Shown one piece after another: positions 1-12,186 of a DNA stretch of 64,000 nt (positions are counted from its first letter, which is position 1; each line of letters begins with the position of its first letter). A program made the position numbers and the translations under genes. The DNA is from Tolypothrix campylonemoides VB511288 (GTDB lineage Bacteria > Cyanobacteriota > Cyanobacteriia > Cyanobacteriales > Nostocaceae), in NCBI GenBank assembly GCA_000828075.3, contig JXCB02000027.1, positions 296,959 to 360,958 of the forward strand. Direction: 5' to 3'. A model generated the notes under the pieces. The model was given only the letters and a program-made list of their open reading frames with translations, did no database searches and had not been told where the DNA came from.

Positions 1-427
1 GAGAGTGTTTGAAATTTGGAGGCTTTTTGAGATTGTAGACGACTTCTAAATCTTGTTTTTCTACTTGACGAGAGGGAATAGGCAGTGACTTGGCAACAGC
101 CCAGTCAGGAACTGGTGGAGATGGAGTCAGTGATTTGAACTTTTGTCGAGGGGGTGATTTGGCAGCAACCTCGACAGCAGGAGTTGGCAAAGGTGCAGTT
201 GGTGATTTGACAGCAACTTGCACACTAGAACGTGAACCCGATGTCGATAAGTTCAACGAATATTGGGCAGATGATTTTACAAATTGTTCTGCCATATATT
301 TAGTTATCAAAATTGCTATCAATACACTTAGAATTGTCAACCTAAGTGTCAGATGATTGACTTTGCTAGCCAACTTGAGCTTTGAGAATTGGTTAGAGAG
401 AATTGGATATTTACGCCGTTTCGGCAT
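1..427 (-). CDS. Partial membrane-anchored protein, 3' end outside window
   Basis: The frame is open from an ATG at 427 to the window edge (142 codons, no stop). The N-terminus is basic (MPKRRKYP), followed by one hydrophobic segment at about residues 28-45, then a Ser/Pro/Ala-rich linker with repeated VAxKSP-like units. It then reaches a more ordered segment ending in LEVVYNLKKPPNFKHS at the edge. This is the architecture of a signal-anchored periplasmic protein with an extended linker. The catalytic part lies outside the window. From memory, the last segment resembles the start of cyanobacterial class A beta-lactamase-like serine hydrolases, but that is only a guess. Confidence 0.6.
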   Translation of the reverse strand, partial: MPKRRKYPILSNQFSKLKLASKVNHLTLRLTILSVLIAILITKYMAEQFVKSSAQYSLNLSTSGSRSSVQVAVKSPTAPLPTPAVEVAAKSPPRQKFKSLTPSPPVPDWAVAKSLPIPSRQVEKQDLEVVYNLKKPPNFKHS

Positions 428-840
428 TTTATTTAATTTTTAATTGGTTTTTCTAAAGGCAAAAAAGTTAACATGACGCATTTTAGCAAAAAGGGGTAAT
501 TTATACCAAAGACATTTAGACAGATTTTGAAAATCAAGGCAACTGTAGTTGTAGCGGTTCTCATTTGCCTTGAATACAGTTTTTGTGGGCTGTCCTACCC
601 TGCGATACGTGTCAACTTCAAGCTCAAATATCCAATTTACCGTCGTTTAGATCCCCCAACCCCCTTAAAACAGTACCAGCCGCAGTGACGGCTGCGTATG
701 GTGTGGTTGTACTGACACCAACGCTTTCTGTGCTCTTGGTGTCGTGTTTCCCCCGGAGGATGAAACTGATAATGCGGATACTTGATAACTGATAACTGGT
801 AACTGGTAACTGATAACTGGTAACTGTTAAAAAATGCTGA
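428..840. other. Intergenic gap with tandem repeat
   Basis: No convincing gene. This stretch lies upstream of the divergent partial gene and downstream of the MHYT kinase. A C-rich repeat-like piece lies near 650-668. A tandem run of TAACTGG/TAACTGA-type heptamers occupies about 783-827, next to the stop of the kinase gene. Confidence 0.6.
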
Positions 841-3800
841 TCATTTTTCTGATTGAGTCAGTGCTATAACTTGCTCGAAGTCGAAATTTTCAACCAAAAC
901 TTTTAAAGCCTCGATCAAATCTACTTTGTCTGCTGGAATTTGTTCCATAAGTTGAACAATCAGCAAATCATTGCCTTGGCTAGCAGCATCGTGAAGCTGT
1001 TGTATCCACTCAGCAGGCATACTTGCTATCTCAGCAGCCAAGTTAGCAGAATTCCTAACAACCTCATGAATCGGTGAAGTCATATCTGCATTTGCAGGGT
1101 CTTCTTGGTAAATATATCGCGCACCCAAGTATTTGCTTATTTCTGCTAGCAAATCTTGTTCTTGAAACGGTTTACTCAAAACATCGTCACAACCAGCGCT
1201 CAAAATTTTATGTTTTTCTTCTTCAAAGGCGCTTGCCGTTAGGGCGATGATGATGGTTTGGTGAGGATGAGGAACCATCTGTTTCATCTGCTTCTCTCTT
1301 GCCTTAATCAATTTAGTTGCCTCATAGCCATCCATCACCGGCATCCGCATATCCATCAAAATCAAGTGAGGTTGCCATATTTCCCAAACAGTGAGAGCAT
1401 CTTGACCGTTGGTGGCTTGCTGTACTTGAAAGCCTAAGCTGTCCAGCAGCTTGACTAATAGCATACGGTTGGTTTGCTTATCCTCGACAACTAAAATCCG
1501 ATAACTTGGTTGCTGGGGAGCTAGACGTATGGCTTTTTGACTCGTCAACTCAAGAGTTTGTGTTTTTGGTTCTGTTGCCTGACGCACTCGAATAAAAAAG
1601 GTAAACTGAGTCCCAACCCCCAAGGTACTACTAACCTGGATTTGTCCACCCATGATTTCCACGAACTTTTGAGTGATGGATAAACCTAAGCCAGTACCTT
1701 GACCAGATTTTAACCCAGTTGTGGTTTGTCCAAAGGCTTGAAATAATTTATTGAATTCATCAGGGTCAATACCAGGACCAGTGTCTGTTACCTGGAAGTG
1801 TAGGGTGTAAGAAGGAGAAAAAACTCCCTGTTCCGTATCTTCCTCGATATCACCACTTGCCCCATCTGTAAGCGACACCCTCAAAATTACACTCCCAATT
1901 TCTGTAAATTTGATGGCATTGTCCAGTAAGTTAATCAATACTTGACGCAGTTTACTTTCATCAGTTGTGATAAATTGCGGCACTTCGAGGGTACGCTCAA
2001 AAACTAAGTTTAAACTCTTGGATTGAGCCTTGAGTTTGAGCATGCCCTCTAAACTATCGAGCAACCGATGCAAATCAAAATTATTCTCATTATATGTGAT
2101 GCGTCCTGCTTCAATTTTAGACATCTGTAAAATGTCGTTAATTAACTCCAACAGATGTTCGCCACTACGATTAATGATTTTTAGGAATTGCTGATGCTCT
2201 GCTTTTACCGACGTGTCGCGGTTCATCAGTTGGCTAAAGCCAAGGATTGCATTGAGTGGCGTTCTCAGTTCGTGGCTCATATTTGCTAAAAATTCGCTTT
2301 TAGCGCGGTTAGCTTTATCAGCGATTTCTTTAGCTTGTTTGAGTTCGGTTGACTGCTTCTGCGTTTGTGCTAACAATTGTGCCTGTTGAATTGCCACTCC
2401 TAACTGTGCCCCAATCTGAACCACCATTTTTATTTCTGCTTCTTTCCAATGACGAGGAGCAGAATTTTGATACACTCCTAGCAAACCCCACAGTTGATTG
2501 CTGCAAAAGATCGGAACTGTGATATATGCGCGTGTCTGAAATTGTTCTAATAATTCAAGGTAACAAGAGTCAAAACCAGCCTTGTAAATATCCCAAACAC
2601 AGCGATAGCTTGTGCCAGAACGGTAACTACCGCCTTGAGTGTTGTACAAATAGGTGTCTTGTATGATCTTATCTACATCCCCAAAACCTTTAATAGCGCA
2701 ATTGTCTTGGTTGATAGCAACTTGTGTCAATTCGGGTTGATTTTTTTGTTCCCGTATCAGTGCTTTCCAACCTTCTGCTACTGACTCCGAGACAAATTCT
2801 CCACTCCAATCAGGATGAAAGCGATAAACAACGACGCGATCGCAGTTTAAAACTTGTCGCAACTCTTGCGTTGTGGCGCTAAAAATTTGCTCGATTTCCA
2901 GAGTTTGACGCATCCTTTGAATCACAAAGGCAATTGCCCTTTCTCGTTCTGCGCTTGAAGCGAGCAACTCTTCTGCCAGTTTCCGTTCTAGTTCCGCTCC
3001 TGCACGAGCTGCAAAAATTTGTAAAATTGACTCTTTGCCCAAATCAATCTCTAATGGTTTGACATCCATCACCACCAAGTAACCGATAACTTCTCCGTTC
3101 GAGTCAACTAGGGGCAGCAAATAACTGTAAAGATTCGACTTGCCGACATCTTGCTCTCTACGTAGAACCACTGAAACGTTGTCGTCAACTCCGCCAAAGA
3201 TTGGTTTACAGTGTATGTCGGTAATAGAGGCAATATTATACTCGAAATTTTCACCAAAATCAATACCATTCCAGAATGCCAGGGTACGAAGCTGAGTTTT
3301 CAGTTCATTAGTAAACTCACTGACAAAAGCGTAACGAACTTGTAAAACTTGGGCAACATAGCGTACGCACGAGCGAAAAAACTCATCACCAGTTGTATAA
3401 GCTGTTCCTTCAACAATCAATTGCAGTGTGGCTTCAACTTGCTTTCTTTGAGTGATATCACTAAAAGTGCAAACAACTCTGTCTACGCTACCATCATTTC
3501 CCATCTGAGGGTCTGCATTCACTAACAGCCAACGTTGCTGTTGGCTTTTGGGATCTTCAATCCCCATAACTATATTATGAATCGGTTTTTGCAGGGTTAT
3601 TGCTTTGTACACGGGTCGTTCTTCTTCTGGAAGAGGCGTACCATCTTCACGCAACAACAACCAACCTGCACCAAAGATCTGGCGCTGTTTATTATTAGGA
3701 TCGAGATTGAAGAGATTTTCTGCTGCTTGATTGCTGCTCAGAATTTCGCGATCGCAATTGAGCAACAAAACTCCCACTTGCATTTCTCGAATTAGCGTCC

Positions 3801-4590
3801 GAAAGCGTTTTTCACTTTCTTCTAAAGCTTTTTGTTGTAATAACTGAGCTGTTAAATGCTGGTCGAATAGGGAAGTTAATAAAGCTAAACTTAAGACGAA
3901 TAATGTCGAAATGCTAATAGCAATAGCCAACCAAGGCTGACTTATGACAGGAGATTCCACTTTTGATAAATTCTTGTGGGCGATAAAATGAGTTGCCCAC
4001 ATTCCAGTGTAGTGCATCCCACTGATGGCAATTCCCATTAAAAAGGCGCTGCCAACTTTCTGCCATATTAGCCCTTTCAAGTCTTGATTTTTTTGCAGCC
4101 TAAACGCTAGCCAAAGAGCTGCAAAAGAAGCAATAATTGCAATGACAACTGACAAACTGACTAAAATTAAGTCATACTCAATCTTCGCGTGAAGTCGCAT
4201 AGCTGCCATACCTATGTAGTGCATCCCAGCAATAGCAACTCCCATGCAAACGCCACCAGCAATGACAAGCGGTGTTGAAATAGAATGCGAGAGCAAGAAT
4301 AAAGCAATGCCAGAAGCCAGGACTGCACATAATAGAGAAAGCACAGTGAGCCATACATCGTAACTTACAGGCTGAGGCAATTCAAAAGCGAGCATGGCAA
4401 CAAAGTGCATTGACCAAATGCCTGTTCCCATAGCTACAGATCCCCCGAATAGCCAAAGCAAACGCCTCCATTTGCTAGAAAGCAGTACTCGCCGTGATAA
4501 GTCTAAGGCTGTATACGAGGAAATAATTGCGATCGCCAAGGAAAGTATTACTAGTTCTAATTTATACGTACCTGTCATTTCGCTATACAT
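841..4590 (-). CDS. MHYT-domain hybrid sensor histidine kinase
   Basis: This is a 1249-residue membrane sensor. Residues about 10-245 form an MHYT integral membrane sensor with the repeated motifs [13 protein letters not shown] and [12 protein letters not shown] domains are proposed to bind a metal and sense O2, CO or NO. Then come PAS (about 258-385), GAF (about 390-535) and a second GAF (about 555-740). The second GAF has a cyanobacteriochrome-like segment with Cys676-Tyr in [18 protein letters not shown]. HisKA has the phosphoacceptor His773 in [11 protein letters not shown]. HATPase boxes are DTGPG and GTGLGL. A C-terminal receiver has Asp1080 (LILMDMRMP), followed by a roughly 80-residue helical tail also seen on other cyanobacterial hybrid kinases. 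It stands alone, with a 506-bp gap upstream. The ligand and output are unknown. Confidence 0.93.
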   Translation of the reverse strand: MYSEMTGTYKLELVILSLAIAIISSYTALDLSRRVLLSSKWRRLLWLFGGSVAMGTGIWSMHFVAMLAFELPQPVSYDVWLTVLSLLCAVLASGIALFLLSHSISTPLVIAGGVCMGVAIAGMHYIGMAAMRLHAKIEYDLILVSLSVVIAIIASFAALWLAFRLQKNQDLKGLIWQKVGSAFLMGIAISGMHYTGMWATHFIAHKNLSKVESPVISQPWLAIAISISTLFVLSLALLTSLFDQHLTAQLLQQKALEESEKRFRTLIREMQVGVLLLNCDREILSSNQAAENLFNLDPNNKQRQIFGAGWLLLREDGTPLPEEERPVYKAITLQKPIHNIVMGIEDPKSQQQRWLLVNADPQMGNDGSVDRVVCTFSDITQRKQVEATLQLIVEGTAYTTGDEFFRSCVRYVAQVLQVRYAFVSEFTNELKTQLRTLAFWNGIDFGENFEYNIASITDIHCKPIFGGVDDNVSVVLRREQDVGKSNLYSYLLPLVDSNGEVIGYLVVMDVKPLEIDLGKESILQIFAARAGAELERKLAEELLASSAERERAIAFVIQRMRQTLEIEQIFSATTQELRQVLNCDRVVVYRFHPDWSGEFVSESVAEGWKALIREQKNQPELTQVAINQDNCAIKGFGDVDKIIQDTYLYNTQGGSYRSGTSYRCVWDIYKAGFDSCYLELLEQFQTRAYITVPIFCSNQLWGLLGVYQNSAPRHWKEAEIKMVVQIGAQLGVAIQQAQLLAQTQKQSTELKQAKEIADKANRAKSEFLANMSHELRTPLNAILGFSQLMNRDTSVKAEHQQFLKIINRSGEHLLELINDILQMSKIEAGRITYNENNFDLHRLLDSLEGMLKLKAQSKSLNLVFERTLEVPQFITTDESKLRQVLINLLDNAIKFTEIGSVILRVSLTDGASGDIEEDTEQGVFSPSYTLHFQVTDTGPGIDPDEFNKLFQAFGQTTTGLKSGQGTGLGLSITQKFVEIMGGQIQVSSTLGVGTQFTFFIRVRQATEPKTQTLELTSQKAIRLAPQQPSYRILVVEDKQTNRMLLVKLLDSLGFQVQQATNGQDALTVWEIWQPHLILMDMRMPVMDGYEATKLIKAREKQMKQMVPHPHQTIIIALTASAFEEEKHKILSAGCDDVLSKPFQEQDLLAEISKYLGARYIYQEDPANADMTSPIHEVVRNSANLAAEIASMPAEWIQQLHDAASQGNDLLIVQLMEQIPADKVDLIEALKVLVENFDFEQVIALTQSEK

Positions 4591-5096
4591 ATTTTTTTAT
4601 GCACCTAACCGATGACTGAAATTTGATCTGGCTATTTTCAGCAAGTGTCATACTTATATTTTGTAGCGATACAGTAATATAGCTTACTAGCCATTTTTTA
4701 TTTCTGAAACCATTTAATAACATTCATTTCTCACTTTATACTTATTTGCAGCTGCAATCTCAGATAAATCCTATACTCCAAATTATCTGCATTATGTAAA
4801 AACTCTATATTTATCAATAATTTTTAAGTAATAAAACGATGAGTAAACCTATTTTATTTCCGGAAAAAATAAGTAATTTCACGTAGAAGTTAATCTCGTA
4901 ATTCGCCATCACACCTATAGCAATTCTTTGTAACAATGAGCTTAATAATTACCTCCGTTTCGGCGTTCCCCCTTGCCAAGGCAAGGGGAAACTACAAAAG
5001 GGTCGGATAAAGCTCATTTTCATCGAGAATTAGTAATAGTACTTGTGTAATTCTCTCAAATGTATTGTCAACAGTGTTTCTACTAAAAAATAATCT
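4591..5096. other. Intergenic gap between kinase and obgE
   Basis: AT-rich stretch upstream of the MHYT kinase and downstream of obgE, both on the minus strand. No open frame is supported. It probably holds the kinase promoter. The only clear structure is the hairpin listed separately. Confidence 0.5.
4965..4992 (-). terminator. Hairpin downstream of obgE
   Basis: Inverted repeat with arms CCCCTTGCC and GGCAAGGGG separated by AA. It lies about 105 bp beyond the obgE stop. No strong T-run follows on the minus strand, so it may be a processing hairpin or a dispersed repeat rather than a true terminator. Confidence 0.45.
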
Positions 5097-6125
5097 TTAC
5101 AAGATTCTCTCGCTAACTTCCGGAGCATTAAGTTGGTCAAGAATTGACCAAATGTGCTGTAACATTGGTTCCAAACCAGCACCCGTAACTGCCGAGATCA
5201 GAAAAACAGGGGAATAGGAGAGGTGATTGAGCTGTGTCGCTAGCGCTTCCAAATCCTTTGTTTCCCGATCAACAGCATCAATTTTGTTCAGTGCCAAAAC
5301 TTGTGGACGCTCTACTAAACCCCGTCCATATGCTTGCAATTCTTGTTGAATTGTGTTATGTTCACCCACTACATCATCGCTAGTTGCATCAATCAGATGT
5401 AGCAGCACGCGCGTGCGCTCAATATGACGCAAAAAATCGTGTCCCAGCCCTGCTCCTTGGGAAGCACCCTCGATCAGTCCAGGAATATCAGCAAAAACCG
5501 TACCATCTCCGCTGGGTTTGCGCACGACACCCAAATTTGGAATGAGGGTAGTAAAGGGGTAGTCAGCAATTTTGGGACGTGCGGCGGATAAAGCTGAAAT
5601 CAAGGTTGATTTTCCGGCATTTGGCAACCCAATAATCCCAACTTCCGCTAAGAGTTTCAATTCCAAACGCAGTGACTTGATTTCCCCTGGTAGTCCTGGG
5701 AGGGCGTATTCAGGGGCGCGGTTGCGGTTACTTAAGAAATACTTGTTTCCCAGTCCACCTTTACCGCCTTCAGCAACCAGCAAAGTTTGCCCAGGTTCGA
5801 CCAAATCCCCCACTATCTCATCAGTTTCCGCATTATAAACAACGGTACCGCAGGGAACCTCAATAATCAAATCCTTACCATTTGCCCCTGTGCGATTATT
5901 TGGTCCCCCACGAGAACCGTTTTCTGCCTGAAAGCGGTGGTTATATCTAAAGTCAAGCAACGTTTGCAGGTTTTGTGCAGCAACAAACAATACTGAACCG
6001 CCTTTTCCGCCATTCCCCCCAGCCGGACCACCAGCCGGCACGTACTTTTCTCTGCGGAAGGCGACAATACCATCGCCTCCCTTTCCTGCTTCAACTTCAA
6101 TTTCTGCTTGATCAATAAATTGCAT
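5097..6125 (-). CDS. obgE: GTPase ObgE/CgtA
   Basis: Obg-family GTPase of 342 residues, the normal short cyanobacterial length. It acts on the 50S ribosomal subunit and in stress control. The N-terminal glycine-rich Obg domain (about 1-158) begins [19 protein letters not shown]. The G domain has G1 [10 protein letters not shown]3 [10 protein letters not shown] (with G2 between them), and G4 NKID. The C-terminus stops soon after the G domain, so the variable OCT extension is absent. A TTGTTAG/TTGTTGG repeat tract lies immediately upstream, between this gene and the TerB/Mo-nitrogenase-C gene on the same strand. Confidence 0.97.
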   Translation of the reverse strand: MQFIDQAEIEVEAGKGGDGIVAFRREKYVPAGGPAGGNGGKGGSVLFVAAQNLQTLLDFRYNHRFQAENGSRGGPNNRTGANGKDLIIEVPCGTVVYNAETDEIVGDLVEPGQTLLVAEGGKGGLGNKYFLSNRNRAPEYALPGLPGEIKSLRLELKLLAEVGIIGLPNAGKSTLISALSAARPKIADYPFTTLIPNLGVVRKPSGDGTVFADIPGLIEGASQGAGLGHDFLRHIERTRVLLHLIDATSDDVVGEHNTIQQELQAYGRGLVERPQVLALNKIDAVDRETKDLEALATQLNHLSYSPVFLISAVTGAGLEPMLQHIWSILDQLNAPEVSERIL

Positions 6126-6133
6126 AGTGAGTC

Positions 6134-6245
6134 AGTTGTTAGTTGTTAGTTGTTAGTTGTTAGTTGTTGGTTGTTGGTTGTTGGTTGTTGGTTGTTCCAC
6201 TATCCACTATCCACTAACCACTAAGTACTAACTACTAACTACTAA
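6134..6245. repeat. Heptamer tandem repeat tract
   Basis: About four copies of TTGTTAG are followed by four of TTGTTGG, then a degenerate run of ACTATCC/ACTAAC units reaching the stop of the next gene. Such tracts are common in filamentous cyanobacterial intergenic DNA. Copy number is likely to vary between strains. Confidence 0.8.
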
Positions 6246-6935
6246 CTAAATATATGGCGAAACATCCTCACCGCACTCATCCGCAAGATAGGATAGAGCG
6301 CGGAAACGTAAGCCCACAAGTTGTTCATAGAGTGGGTTAATTTTGCACAACGGGGGAATGTGAACAATTTTGCGTTTGAACAACGTGACATCACGCTCGA
6401 AGGGACACTGATTAGGTATCATCTTACATAAAAAACGAGCAACTCTGGGATCTTGGATGTCTAGCTTGTCAAGCCAGTCGCGCATAGGGCGCAGTGCATC
6501 AATTTGACGCTTTGTTGGTGCAGGTTGTAAGGCAATTGAAGTCGTTCCGGAAACCTGCGGCTGTGGATGTTCTAGGGTGTGGCGGAGGGCTTCTAATAGA
6601 TGGTCTGGCTGTTCTAAGGCTTGACACAACTGGTGCAGCAGATAGTCCTCGCTAGAAGAATATGTACCGTCTGCGATCGCCACCATAACTGCTGTACGTA
6701 AAAAATTTTCTGCTGTTTTTGTCCCTTTCCCCAAAACAGCGGCTAATTCCTCTGGTTCTATTGGGTCTAATGACTCTATTTTGATGCCAGGAGCCAGGTC
6801 ATTTTCGGTGATGGTGGCAATTAATTCCTGTTCTTGGGCATCGAAGTCACCATCAGCCCAAGCAATGGTGAGTAATCCACGTAGCCAAGCGGCAATTTGT
6901 TCGCTGGTATAAGGAGATTTCACAGCACTTGTCAT
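6246..6935 (-). CDS. TerB-like / Mo-dependent nitrogenase C-terminal domain protein
   Basis: A start at 6935 (MTSAVKSPY) gives 229 residues; an ATG five codons upstream is also possible. The N-terminal half (about 10-125) is helical and acidic with AWADGDFDAQEQE and AIADGTYSSSED, a TerB-like paired pattern. The C-terminal half (about 145-229, LRPMRDWLDKLDIQDPRVAR to the end) matches my memory of the Mo-dependent nitrogenase C-terminal domain (Mo-nitro_C). It has the conserved features RFLCKMIPNQCPFERD and CKINPLYEQLVGLRFRAL. Function is unknown, and no nif gene lies nearby. The domain name comes from its fusion to nitrogenase components in some proteins. Confidence 0.8.
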   Translation of the reverse strand: MTSAVKSPYTSEQIAAWLRGLLTIAWADGDFDAQEQELIATITENDLAPGIKIESLDPIEPEELAAVLGKGTKTAENFLRTAVMVAIADGTYSSSEDYLLHQLCQALEQPDHLLEALRHTLEHPQPQVSGTTSIALQPAPTKRQIDALRPMRDWLDKLDIQDPRVARFLCKMIPNQCPFERDVTLFKRKIVHIPPLCKINPLYEQLVGLRFRALSYLADECGEDVSPYI

Positions 6936-7218
6936 AAACTCATGCCTCAAGCAACTCTCACGTCTATATTAACCTGCGGTTACATGACAAACTGTGGTGC
7001 TTATTGCCAAAGCCTTTAAGATTCCTAAGTGCTAAGCAATGAGTATTGAATCATTTTTTCGATAATTTCTTGTACTTTACTCAGCATTCAGCACGGTTTT
7101 GCGTACCCTACTTAACACTCAGTACTGACTTACGGTACAATCCGTCTGAAGAGAGTATTGAAAATTTTTTCTACTTAGAACAACAAACAGCAAATCAAAC
7201 AATCTAGTCGAGGTGTTG

Positions 7219-8037
7219 ATGACTAAAACTAAAGTTAACTTAGGCATCGTACAAGAAACGTTACTCATTCCGCTTTGGGCAAGAGCTGCTGAACTACAGC
7301 AACCTGACCCCATTATCTGTGATCCTAAATCGGCTGAGATACTTGAGGCAATTGATTACGATTTTGATAAATTCGCTACTGCAAAAAACTCTCAGATAGG
7401 CAATTGTTTGCGCGGGATGATTCTTGACAATTGGGTACGCACCTACCTCAAACAGCATCCCCAAGGTTCGGTTGTCGAGATTGGTGCAGGACTGAACACG
7501 CGCTTTGAACGAGTGGATAACGGCGAGGTACGCTGGTTTGATTTAGACTTGCCAGATTCAATGAGACTGAGAAAGCAGTTTTTTGAAGAAACAGAACGCC
7601 GTAAGTTTATCACTGCTTCAGCTTTAGAGACAGACTGGATAGCGAATGTAAAAGCGGTGAGTGCAGAACCTTGTCTGTTTGTCGCAGAAGGGGTATTGAT
7701 GTATTTTAATGAACAGCAGGTCAAGCAGTTGTTCGCCAATCTTTTGGAGCATTTTCCAGGTTCTTGGTTTGCCTTTGATTCTGTATCTCGATTATTTGTA
7801 AAGAATCAAAAAAGACATGGAACACTAAAACACACCTCAGCAAAGTTGGTTTGGAATATCTCAGATATTCACCAGATTAAAAACTGGGACTCTCGATATC
7901 AAGTGATGGAAGCCTGTACTTTTGCAGACTTACCAGCTAAATATCTGCGACGTTTTCCTCTGATAAGTCGCTTGCTATTTTCCTATATCCCTCCCCTACG
8001 AAATTCCTTTCGCTTGGCTTTAGTGAAATTAGGTTGA
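7219..8037 (+). CDS. LCM/PPM1-type class I SAM methyltransferase
   Basis: 272 residues from the ATG at 7219, which has GAGG just upstream; a GTG at 7213 is an alternative. VVEIGAGLNTRFER is the SAM-binding motif I. WFDLDLPDSMRLRKQFF and LFVAEGVLMYF are typical of the leucine carboxyl methyltransferase/TcmP-like O-methyltransferase family. The substrate cannot be read from the sequence. The GCS-like ligase gene starts 40 bp downstream on the same strand, so the two are probably co-transcribed and may modify a shared small molecule. Confidence 0.85.
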   Translation: MTKTKVNLGIVQETLLIPLWARAAELQQPDPIICDPKSAEILEAIDYDFDKFATAKNSQIGNCLRGMILDNWVRTYLKQHPQGSVVEIGAGLNTRFERVDNGEVRWFDLDLPDSMRLRKQFFEETERRKFITASALETDWIANVKAVSAEPCLFVAEGVLMYFNEQQVKQLFANLLEHFPGSWFAFDSVSRLFVKNQKRHGTLKHTSAKLVWNISDIHQIKNWDSRYQVMEACTFADLPAKYLRRFPLISRLLFSYIPPLRNSFRLALVKLG

Positions 8038-8077
8038 ATTCAAGTCATTTAAACTTTACACAGGGGCATACATCATA

Positions 8078-9190
8078 ATGTTCTATTTCGGTATCGAGCA
8101 TGAAGTGGCTTTCCTAAATCAAGAAGGGAAATTTGCTGATTTTTCCTGTACAAAATTTGATGATTTCCATCAAATTGTTAAACAACTTCCCATATATCCC
8201 AATGACTATTATCAACTGCGTCTTGGAGATGCGGGGATTAGGAAAAAAAGATGGTATATCGAGGGATTTGAACGATTTGCAGATTCCGAACAAGTTATTG
8301 ATTGTGTTCCTAAAGGTATCGAAATCAGAACAACTATACACTCTAACATTCAAAGCACTATTGCTGAATTATCAGAAAGTTTTCATCTGCTGTGTGAGGT
8401 TGCTGCACAATTTGGTTTTTCGCCGATTTTAGCCAGTTTTAATCCGTACCGTACTGTTTATCAGCCTGAACCACCATTAAATGATTATGAAATAAGACAA
8501 TTACAGGGTGATCCGGAAGAGCAAACTGCCAACATTCATATGGTGACATATGGACCAGATTTAAATATTTCAGTAGCTGACTTGCCTGTTGAACATATGA
8601 TTGATATTGGCAGAAAGCTGACTTATTACAGTCCCTACATCGTTCCTTTCAGTTATAGTTCTCCCTTTTATAAAGGCGAGTTGTGGCAAGGGCTATCAGT
8701 ACGAACGTTTGTCAGGACAGGAAAAAGACCCGCAACGCTGGTTTTTGTGGAGAAACAAGAACAACTGATTAAGAGTGTCCCTTCATTGACGAAAATAGCA
8801 CGTATCCCAGCAGAAGTCGGTCGTATCGAATTTAAGGCGTTTGATAGTTGTGATGATTTTTCTATGTATGCTAGTTTGTTAAGTTTGTTAAAAGGTCTGA
8901 TTTTAGACCAATCTCTGGTAGGTAGATCAACGACACCGGATGTCGCTTTGCACCAACTCTCAGCGCAAGAAGGATTTGATAACGAAGATATTTGTGCGAT
9001 CGCCACTCAAGTTTTGCAAGCAGCCGAAGTTGCGCTTGCGGACGATCCAGATGTTCATTTGTTAGCGCCGCTTAAAATTCTTCTCGAAAAGCGAAGAACT
9101 CCGGCGCATGAACTGATTGAGCTTTACAAGAGAGTCGGTGTGATAGAACAGGTACTCAGGCAGACTTACTTAGCGCAAATCAACTTATAG
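8078..9190 (+). CDS. Glutamate-cysteine ligase-like (GCS2 family) protein
   Basis: 370 residues beginning MFYFGIEHEVAFLN. The GIEHE segment is the glutamate/metal-binding start of the glutamate-cysteine ligase/carboxylate-amine ligase fold. Further conserved-looking pieces are GIEIRTTIHSN, LLCEVAAQFG, NIHMVTYGPDLN and GRIEFKAFDSCDDFSMYASLL. It is not the standard cyanobacterial GshA as I recall it, so the amine acceptor is unknown. It follows the methyltransferase by 40 bp. A palindromic repeat starts just after its stop and may end the transcript. Confidence 0.6.
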   Translation: MFYFGIEHEVAFLNQEGKFADFSCTKFDDFHQIVKQLPIYPNDYYQLRLGDAGIRKKRWYIEGFERFADSEQVIDCVPKGIEIRTTIHSNIQSTIAELSESFHLLCEVAAQFGFSPILASFNPYRTVYQPEPPLNDYEIRQLQGDPEEQTANIHMVTYGPDLNISVADLPVEHMIDIGRKLTYYSPYIVPFSYSSPFYKGELWQGLSVRTFVRTGKRPATLVFVEKQEQLIKSVPSLTKIARIPAEVGRIEFKAFDSCDDFSMYASLLSLLKGLILDQSLVGRSTTPDVALHQLSAQEGFDNEDICAIATQVLQAAEVALADDPDVHLLAPLKILLEKRRTPAHELIELYKRVGVIEQVLRQTYLAQINL

Positions 9191-9196
9191 GTAGGT

Positions 9197-9226
9197 TGTA
9201 GAGACGTTGCATGCAACGTCTCTACA
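9197..9226. repeat. Perfect 30-bp palindrome
   Basis: Arms TGTAGAGACGTTGCA and its exact complement meet at GCATGC without a spacer. It begins 6 bp after the GCS-like stop. A related sequence (TGTAGAGACGCG...) lies near 46266. This is a known style of dispersed cyanobacterial intergenic palindrome. It could act as a terminator or mRNA-stabilising hairpin. Confidence 0.85.
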
Positions 9227-9371
9227 GGGTTTTAATGATACACAAACCAATCAAAACTAATGACATGAAACACTACGGCGTACAAATATTAGAGGTGAAG
9301 GAGGGAAATTATCGATTGATAGAACGTGCTTCTCCTACGAAGTAGAGGGCAGAGCTTGTTAAATTTGACTA

Positions 9372-11547
<2,176 letters not shown>

Positions 11548-11648
11548 GGAACCGCAGAGACGCCGAGGACGCAGAGGAGGAGAGGATGAGGTTTAAACAT
11601 CCTCAAATCCAATAAAAAAGCTAAGCACTAAGCAAAAGTCAACCCAAT

Positions 11649-12167
11649 CTAAAAGTAAACATTCGCTCTACTGTTGGAACTAATATAAGACCACCTTGCA
11701 CCGGGACCAACCTTAAGAACCATCTCATACGGAGTAAACATTTCCCAATAAGGTAAGTCAACATCGTCTTTGCTATTGGGGAGCAGTATTAATTTATATT
11801 CATTGCTAAAAGTTACTGTAAGAACAAGATTTCGGTACTGAGTTTCAATACCAGCTATAGTACTATCCTTGATAGCATCAACTTTCTGTGTGATAATTTC
11901 CGGGTCATCATTGGAAGAAACCAGGGTTTGAGTTGGGGAATTAAGCCGCCATTGCGTTGCTCGCGTACCGAGTATCCATGCTCCTTTTTCTCTACCTGTC
12001 ATCGATTTTTGTGAGTAAGGAATTTTTGCTCCAATGTGAAGAGTGAGTTCATCTCCGTAGCTTAGGCTTGCTTTCCAGCAGGTTTCTCCAATGACTCCAC
12101 TGATTATCTGGTGAAGCTGCTCTAAATCACTTGGTTGGGTTATGTTCTTAATTAGATTTGTTGTCAT
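11649..12167 (-). CDS. Hypothetical protein, possible immunity partner
   Basis: 172 residues, not recognised with certainty. It has a helical N-terminus (SDLEQLHQIISGVIGETCWKA), then beta-rich segments such as GDELTLHIGAKIPY and LVLTVTFSNEYKLILLP. It has no signal peptide or membrane segment. It lies 19 bp downstream of the 65-residue toxin-tail-like gene on the same strand. Small acidic/beta proteins in that position are often immunity proteins of polymorphic toxins, but the function here is inferred from context only. Confidence 0.6.
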   Translation of the reverse strand: MTTNLIKNITQPSDLEQLHQIISGVIGETCWKASLSYGDELTLHIGAKIPYSQKSMTGREKGAWILGTRATQWRLNSPTQTLVSSNDDPEIITQKVDAIKDSTIAGIETQYRNLVLTVTFSNEYKLILLPNSKDDVDLPYWEMFTPYEMVLKVGPGARWSYISSNSRANVYF

Positions 12168-12186
12168 CGTTTGATATTGAACTTGA

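Noticed and set aside
583-792. 69-codon frame upstream of the MHYT kinase
   Set aside because: Runs through intergenic repeat sequence, no ribosome site, no protein-like pattern.
9265-9345. 26-codon frame MKHYGVQILEVKEGNYR after the GCS-like gene
   Set aside because: Too short to support; could be a gene fragment, but no partner or ribosome site is visible.
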